Below, one piece after another: positions 61,231 through 64,000 of a DNA stretch of 64,000 nucleotides; within the stretch, counting starts at the first letter, position 1; the number at the start of each line of letters is the position of its first letter. Origin of the DNA: Halopenitus persicus (GTDB lineage: Archaea; Halobacteriota; Halobacteria; Halobacteriales; Haloferacaceae); contig NZ_FNPC01000002.1 in the NCBI RefSeq assembly GCF_900107205.1, positions 1 to 64,000 of the forward strand, read 5' to 3'. Position numbers and translations under genes: made by a program. The notes beneath the pieces are model-generated. The model worked only from the letters and a program-made list of their open reading frames with translations. It was not told the origin of the DNA and did no database searches.

Positions 61231-61258
61231 GGCTACTAGCCGGGGGGTGAAACGGGTA

Positions 61259-62488
61259 CTAGTTGGCGGGCGAAAAGCGTGGGTCGGATTCGATCGCCGT
61301 CTGGACGACGGTCGGATCCTCGAGGAGGTAGTACAGGTTCGTGATCCCCTTGCCACGACCCCGACCGACCCGATCCGTGACGCCGAGAATGTCGAGAAAC
61401 GCCAGTTCGTTCAACCGATCGACCATCCGGCGTTGTGAGAGCGAATCGATATCGAGGGAGTCCGTGATCCGTTCGTACTGTTCGTATATCCGGCGCGTCG
61501 GAAACTCCTCCTCGTCGCTCGCGTCCGCAAGCAGTGAGAGCGCATACACCGCCGCTTTCGATTGGGTCGGTTGGTCCTGGAGGAGTTTGGAGAAGCGATC
61601 GATGTCCGCCTTTTGCCTGGCGTTTCGAACGTGGTCCTCCCGAACGGCGTCGCTATCGTCCTCCTTGGCGAGTTCGCCGGCGTTTCGAAGGATGTCGAGC
61701 GCCTTCCGCGCGTCACCGTGCTCCTGTGCGGCGAAGGCGGCCGCGAGCGGAATCACGTCATCACTAAGGACGCCTTCGCGAAAGGCATCCTCTCGATGTC
61801 GCATAATTTCGCGGAGCTGGTTCGCATCGTAGGGCGGGAAAATGAACTCGCGTTCCTGGAGGCTGCTCAAGACGCGTTCGTCCAGTGAATCCTTAAACGA
61901 TATTTTGTTGCTGATCGCGAGAATGCCGACCTTACACGTCTCGAGCTTGCCAGCTTCACCTGCCCGAGACAGTTGCATCAACACGTTGTTTCCTTGCAGT
62001 TTGTCGACCTCATCGAGAATGATGATAACGACGTCGTGGAGCGAATCGAGGATGTTCCACAGTCGATCGTAGTACGCGTTGGTGGACAATCCGGACAGGG
62101 GGACCGTGATGTCCGTCGTCTCCGGTTGGTTGAACGAGCGCGCGAGCGTGATGACGACTTGTGTTTCCGTCGTCGCTTGCGTACAGTCGATGTATGCACG
62201 ATCGAGTTTCGTGTCGCGGTCGCGAGCGAACTCCTCGGCACTCTGGGTAACGTGCTTCGCGACCAGACTCTTTCCGGTCCCGGTCTTCCCGTAGATGAGC
62301 GTGTTTCTGGGTTTGCCGCCGCGTATCGCGGGATGAATGCTGTTGGCGAGGCTGGATATTTCGTCCTCTCGACCGATGATCCGGTCCTCGTTCGGGATGT
62401 GTTCGATGTCGAGGAGCTCCTTGTTCGCGAAGATCGGATCCTCGCTTTCCCAGATCGAGTCGAGGGGGCTGTGGTTCTCGTCGGTCAT
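61259..62488 (-). CDS. orc1: Orc1/Cdc6 replication initiator
   Basis: 409 residues. AAA+ domain: Walker A GKTGTGKS at 67–74, Walker B IIILDEVD at 155–162, sensor-1 ILAISNK, sensor-2 HGDARKAL. Winged-helix domain at about 310–409 (LSQRRMVDRLNELAFLDILGV… GITNLYYLLED). Orc1/Cdc6 binds ORB elements and loads MCM. Its gene sits in the middle of nine ORB-like repeats, five on the promoter side and four past the stop, so it probably initiates from this origin and may repress its own transcription there. Haloarchaea have several paralogues, each linked to its own origin. The start MTDENHSPLD is an ATG. Confidence 0.96.
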   Translation of the reverse strand: MTDENHSPLDSIWESEDPIFANKELLDIEHIPNEDRIIGREDEISSLANSIHPAIRGGKPRNTLIYGKTGTGKSLVAKHVTQSAEEFARDRDTKLDRAYIDCTQATTETQVVITLARSFNQPETTDITVPLSGLSTNAYYDRLWNILDSLHDVVIIILDEVDKLQGNNVLMQLSRAGEAGKLETCKVGILAISNKISFKDSLDERVLSSLQEREFIFPPYDANQLREIMRHREDAFREGVLSDDVIPLAAAFAAQEHGDARKALDILRNAGELAKEDDSDAVREDHVRNARQKADIDRFSKLLQDQPTQSKAAVYALSLLADASDEEEFPTRRIYEQYERITDSLDIDSLSQRRMVDRLNELAFLDILGVTDRVGRGRGKGITNLYYLLEDPTVVQTAIESDPRFSPAN

Positions 62489-62520
62489 AGATGTGATCGA
62501 CCCCGAAAGGGCCGTCCCGT

Positions 62521-62540
62521 GTTACACACGACGCCCGGTA
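62521..62540 (-). repeat. ORB-like repeat 5
   Basis: GTTACACACGACGCCCGGTA; reverse orientation, left border of the AT-rich segment. Confidence 0.8.
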
Positions 62541-62569
62541 TAGTATATAAATATATGTATTTCATAAAC
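62538..62569. other. Candidate DNA-unwinding element
   Basis: Almost only A and T: TAGTATATAAATATATGTAT (62541–62560) followed by TTCATAAA, between inverted repeats 5 and 6. It also overlaps the region where the orc1 promoter should lie (about 55–65 nt before its ATG). Confidence 0.65.
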
Positions 62570-62588
62570 ACCAACTGTCGAGTGTAAC
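62567..62588 (+). repeat. ORB-like repeat 6
   Basis: AACACCAACTGTCGAGTGTA ending AC; + orientation, inverted relative to repeat 5 across the AT-rich segment. Confidence 0.8.
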
Positions 62589-62661
62589 TACTCTAATTTT
62601 GGCGGTAGAGTTCATAATATTGGTGTATTTGTATTTTCTCGAACCGGATTCAAATTTGAGG

Positions 62662-62687
62662 AACACACACCGTGCGTCGTGTGTATA
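62662..62687 (+). repeat. ORB-like repeat 7
   Basis: AACACACACCGTGCGTCGTG followed by TGTATA; the most diverged copy (GTCGTG where the others have GTCGAG). Confidence 0.7.
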
Positions 62688-62733
62688 CTGCATCGGCGGA
62701 TCGATCGTTGGATTCCCCGATGGTCGGCTTCTA

Positions 62734-62759
62734 GTTACACTCGACGCCCGGTGTGTGTC
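62734..62759 (-). repeat. ORB-like repeat 8
   Basis: GTTACACTCGACGCCCGGTG followed by TGTGTC; perfect inverse of repeat 2's core. Confidence 0.85.
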
Positions 62760-62850
62760 TGTTTGTGATCCCAAATCCGGGATAAAGGCGCTAGTTCTGC
62801 GTGTGTGCCCACCACGAATATTTCGACTTCACCCGATGAAATCTCGGCAT

Positions 62851-62874
62851 ATACACTCGACACCCGGTGTGTCT
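62851..62874 (-). repeat. ORB-like repeat 9
   Basis: ATACACTCGACACCCGGTGT followed by GTCT; 124 bp before the end of the RFC gene. Confidence 0.8.
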
Positions 62875-62998
62875 GTGCCGTCGATCGGCAATCCCGATCG
62901 GGGCGGTACCCATCCGTCGTCGAGCCGTTTCGTCTATTGACGGGAGACTGTAGACGGGACGATTGTAGGCAGGACGAGATCGTCACACCGTTGATCGA

Positions 62999-64000
62999 TC
63001 AGGCCGTCGCGGCCGCCGCGTCCGGGTCCCGCAGGTCGACCGCGATGGTCTCCCGGCCGGCCGCCCACGCCGCGAGCAGATGCGTGAGGTGGAGCTGGTC
63101 GTCGAGCCCCTCGGCGAGCTGCAGGTCGACCTCGCCGGCCAGCGTGTGGAGGCGCGCGAGCTCGTCCCCGCCGTAGGTCGACCCGGCGCGGGCCACTCGG
63201 AGGATCTCGCGGAGGAGGCCGGGGCCGTCGTACCCCTCGTCGTCGAGCAGGCCGCCGAGCGTGCTCCGAGCGTCGGAGAGGTCCCCGTCCACGGCGGCCG
63301 CGAGCGCCTCGCGGATCGCCTCGTCGTGGCCGACCTCGCCGAGGGTCTCGTAGGCGGTCGACATCGTGATCGACTCGTCCTCGACCGCGGTCGCCTGCGC
63401 GGAGAGGATCGCCCGCCGGAGGTCGCCGCCCGCGGCGCTGGCGACGAACTCCAGCCCGTCGTCGTCGTAGGCGACGTCCTCGCGGTCGCAGATCGTCGCG
63501 AGCACGTCGATCGTCTCGTCGATCGTCGGCGCGCGCAGCCGGATCGGGAAACACCGCGACCGGATCGGCGGGATGAGCTTCGTCGGCTGGCGGGTCGTGA
63601 TCACGAACTGGGTCGTCCGGTGGTGTCGCTCCATCACGCGCCGCAGCGCCTGCTGGAAGTCCTCGCGGATCGCCTCGGCGTTATCGAGAACGATCGTCTT
63701 GTAGTCGCCGCTCATCGGCGCGTAGGCGGCCGACTCCGTGAGCACGCGGTTTATCATGTCGCGTTTCGCCATCCCGCTGCGCCCCGCGAGGAACGACTCG
63801 AAGCGCGGATCGTTTCGGATCTCCTTTTTCGTCCGCCCGAAGAAGTCGGCGACGTTGATCTCGATCAGGTCGTTGTCGGGGTCGGCGTGGGCCTCCCGTG
63901 CGAGCGCCCGGGTCGCGGCCGTCTTGCCGACGCCCGGCGGCCCCTGCACCACGAGGTTCATCGGCTCGCTGAGCGCGCGATCGAGCCGCTCCCTGGCCTC
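62999..64000 (-). CDS. rfcC: Replication factor C small subunit-type clamp loader (partial, N-terminus beyond the window)
   Basis: 333 codons are visible and the frame runs off the right edge, so the start lies outside. The AAA+ P-loop is VVQGPPGVGKTAATRAL, the Walker B region TIVLDNAEAIREDFQQALRRVMERHH, and the SRC motif IRSRCFPI marks RFC. Walker B reads DNAEA in place of DEAD/DEAA, so this is the divergent RfcC-type subunit of haloarchaea and not the main RfcB. It loads PCNA onto DNA. Gene order next to orc1 and the origin is consistent with a replication neighbourhood. Confidence 0.9.
   Translation of the reverse strand, partial: EARERLDRALSEPMNLVVQGPPGVGKTAATRALAREAHADPDNDLIEINVADFFGRTKKEIRNDPRFESFLAGRSGMAKRDMINRVLTESAAYAPMSGDYKTIVLDNAEAIREDFQQALRRVMERHHRTTQFVITTRQPTKLIPPIRSRCFPIRLRAPTIDETIDVLATICDREDVAYDDDGLEFVASAAGGDLRRAILSAQATAVEDESITMSTAYETLGEVGHDEAIREALAAAVDGDLSDARSTLGGLLDDEGYDGPGLLREILRVARAGSTYGGDELARLHTLAGEVDLQLAEGLDDQLHLTHLLAAWAAGRETIAVDLRDPDAAAATA

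Larger units (their letters stand above)
60839..61258. other. Origin region, left arm
   Basis: 420 bp without a gene between asd and orc1 stops/starts. It holds four same-direction ORB-like repeats (listed separately) and AT-rich pieces such as TTTTAAACCTTC and GTATATACC (61141–61175). Together with the right arm it brackets orc1/cdc6. Confidence 0.7.
62489..62998. other. Origin region, right arm (candidate replication origin)
   Basis: 510 bp between the orc1 start and the RFC gene stop, with no protein-coding gene. It carries five ORB-like repeats in mixed orientation (5 and 8, 9 pointing left; 6 and 7 pointing right) and the A/T-rich stretches 62538–62569 and about 62588–62660 between them, which is the arrangement of haloarchaeal oriC regions: AT-rich DUE flanked by inverted ORBs next to an orc1 gene. 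Confidence 0.8.

Noticed and set aside
60935-62875. CRISPR array from regularly repeated elements around orc1
   Set aside because: Copies occur in both orientations at irregular distances, without unique equal-length spacers, and flank an initiator gene, as expected for origin boxes.
61259-64000. Inteins in Orc1 or RFC
   Set aside because: Both reading frames are continuous with normal motif spacing and no Hedgehog/intein splice blocks.

Overview
The window is a contiguous, GC-rich piece of a haloarchaeal (class Halobacteria) chromosome. The evidence is the archaeal 23S–5S–tRNA-Cys(GCA) order, a TFB, an Orc1/Cdc6, an RFC clamp-loader subunit, FAU-1, very acidic proteins, many starts 20–35 nt behind a TATA box with no Shine–Dalgarno (leaderless style), bop-activator-type HTH regulators and Tat lipoproteins. 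A Halorubrum-like member of Haloferacales is my best guess, but weakly supported.

Layout. 1–2135: the 3' half of 23S rRNA, a tRNA-like element in the spacer, 5S and tRNA-Cys. 2254–8697: small membrane proteins, an FkbM methyltransferase (opposite strand) and a compact + strand cluster (CDP-alcohol phosphotransferase, medium-chain dehydrogenase, a PTPS-like protein with Glu in place of the catalytic Cys, a GT4 glycosyltransferase, a SAM methyltransferase) whose product I cannot name. 8888–19663: information and housekeeping genes (TFB, a ParA-like protein lacking the P-loop Lys, HIT, PrsW-like protease, FAU-1, UvrB, a RecA/KaiC-like protein lacking the P-loop Lys, beta-RFAP synthase homologue). 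19828–24022: a sulfur-flavoured group (MOT1-like transporter, DsrE-like, TusA, divergent PiT-family permease). 24068–27260: CPx P-type ATPase and its putative HTH regulator. 27967–37892: IclR regulator, a complete 2-oxoacid dehydrogenase complex (E2, E3, E1alpha, E1beta), GntP permease, GlcD/D-lactate dehydrogenase-type flavoprotein and lipoate ligase; together these suggest import of a 2-hydroxyacid, oxidation to the 2-oxoacid and conversion to acyl-CoA. 38233–48618: mixed genes with tRNA-Val(UAC) and tRNA-Arg(GCG), each followed by partial copies of its own 3' end. 48652–55820: a complete pst operon (pstS-C-A-B, phoU, AbrB-PhoU) with a 24-bp tandem repeat between pstS and pstC. 56108–60838: coiled-coil proteins, a solo IS200/IS605-type end hairpin, small membrane proteins, riboflavin synthase and archaetidylserine decarboxylase. 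60901–62880: a replication origin, orc1/cdc6 flanked on both sides by nine ORB-like repeats with an AT-rich unwinding candidate. The window ends inside an RFC small-subunit gene.

Recurring oddity: short tandem repeats (14–24 bp) sit just after stop codons, often copying the stop codon itself, and also expand inside several genes (riboflavin synthase, AbrB-PhoU, GT4, a coiled-coil protein). I see no CRISPR array, intact insertion sequence, prophage or intein. All functional calls come from reading motifs and context by eye; no database search was run.
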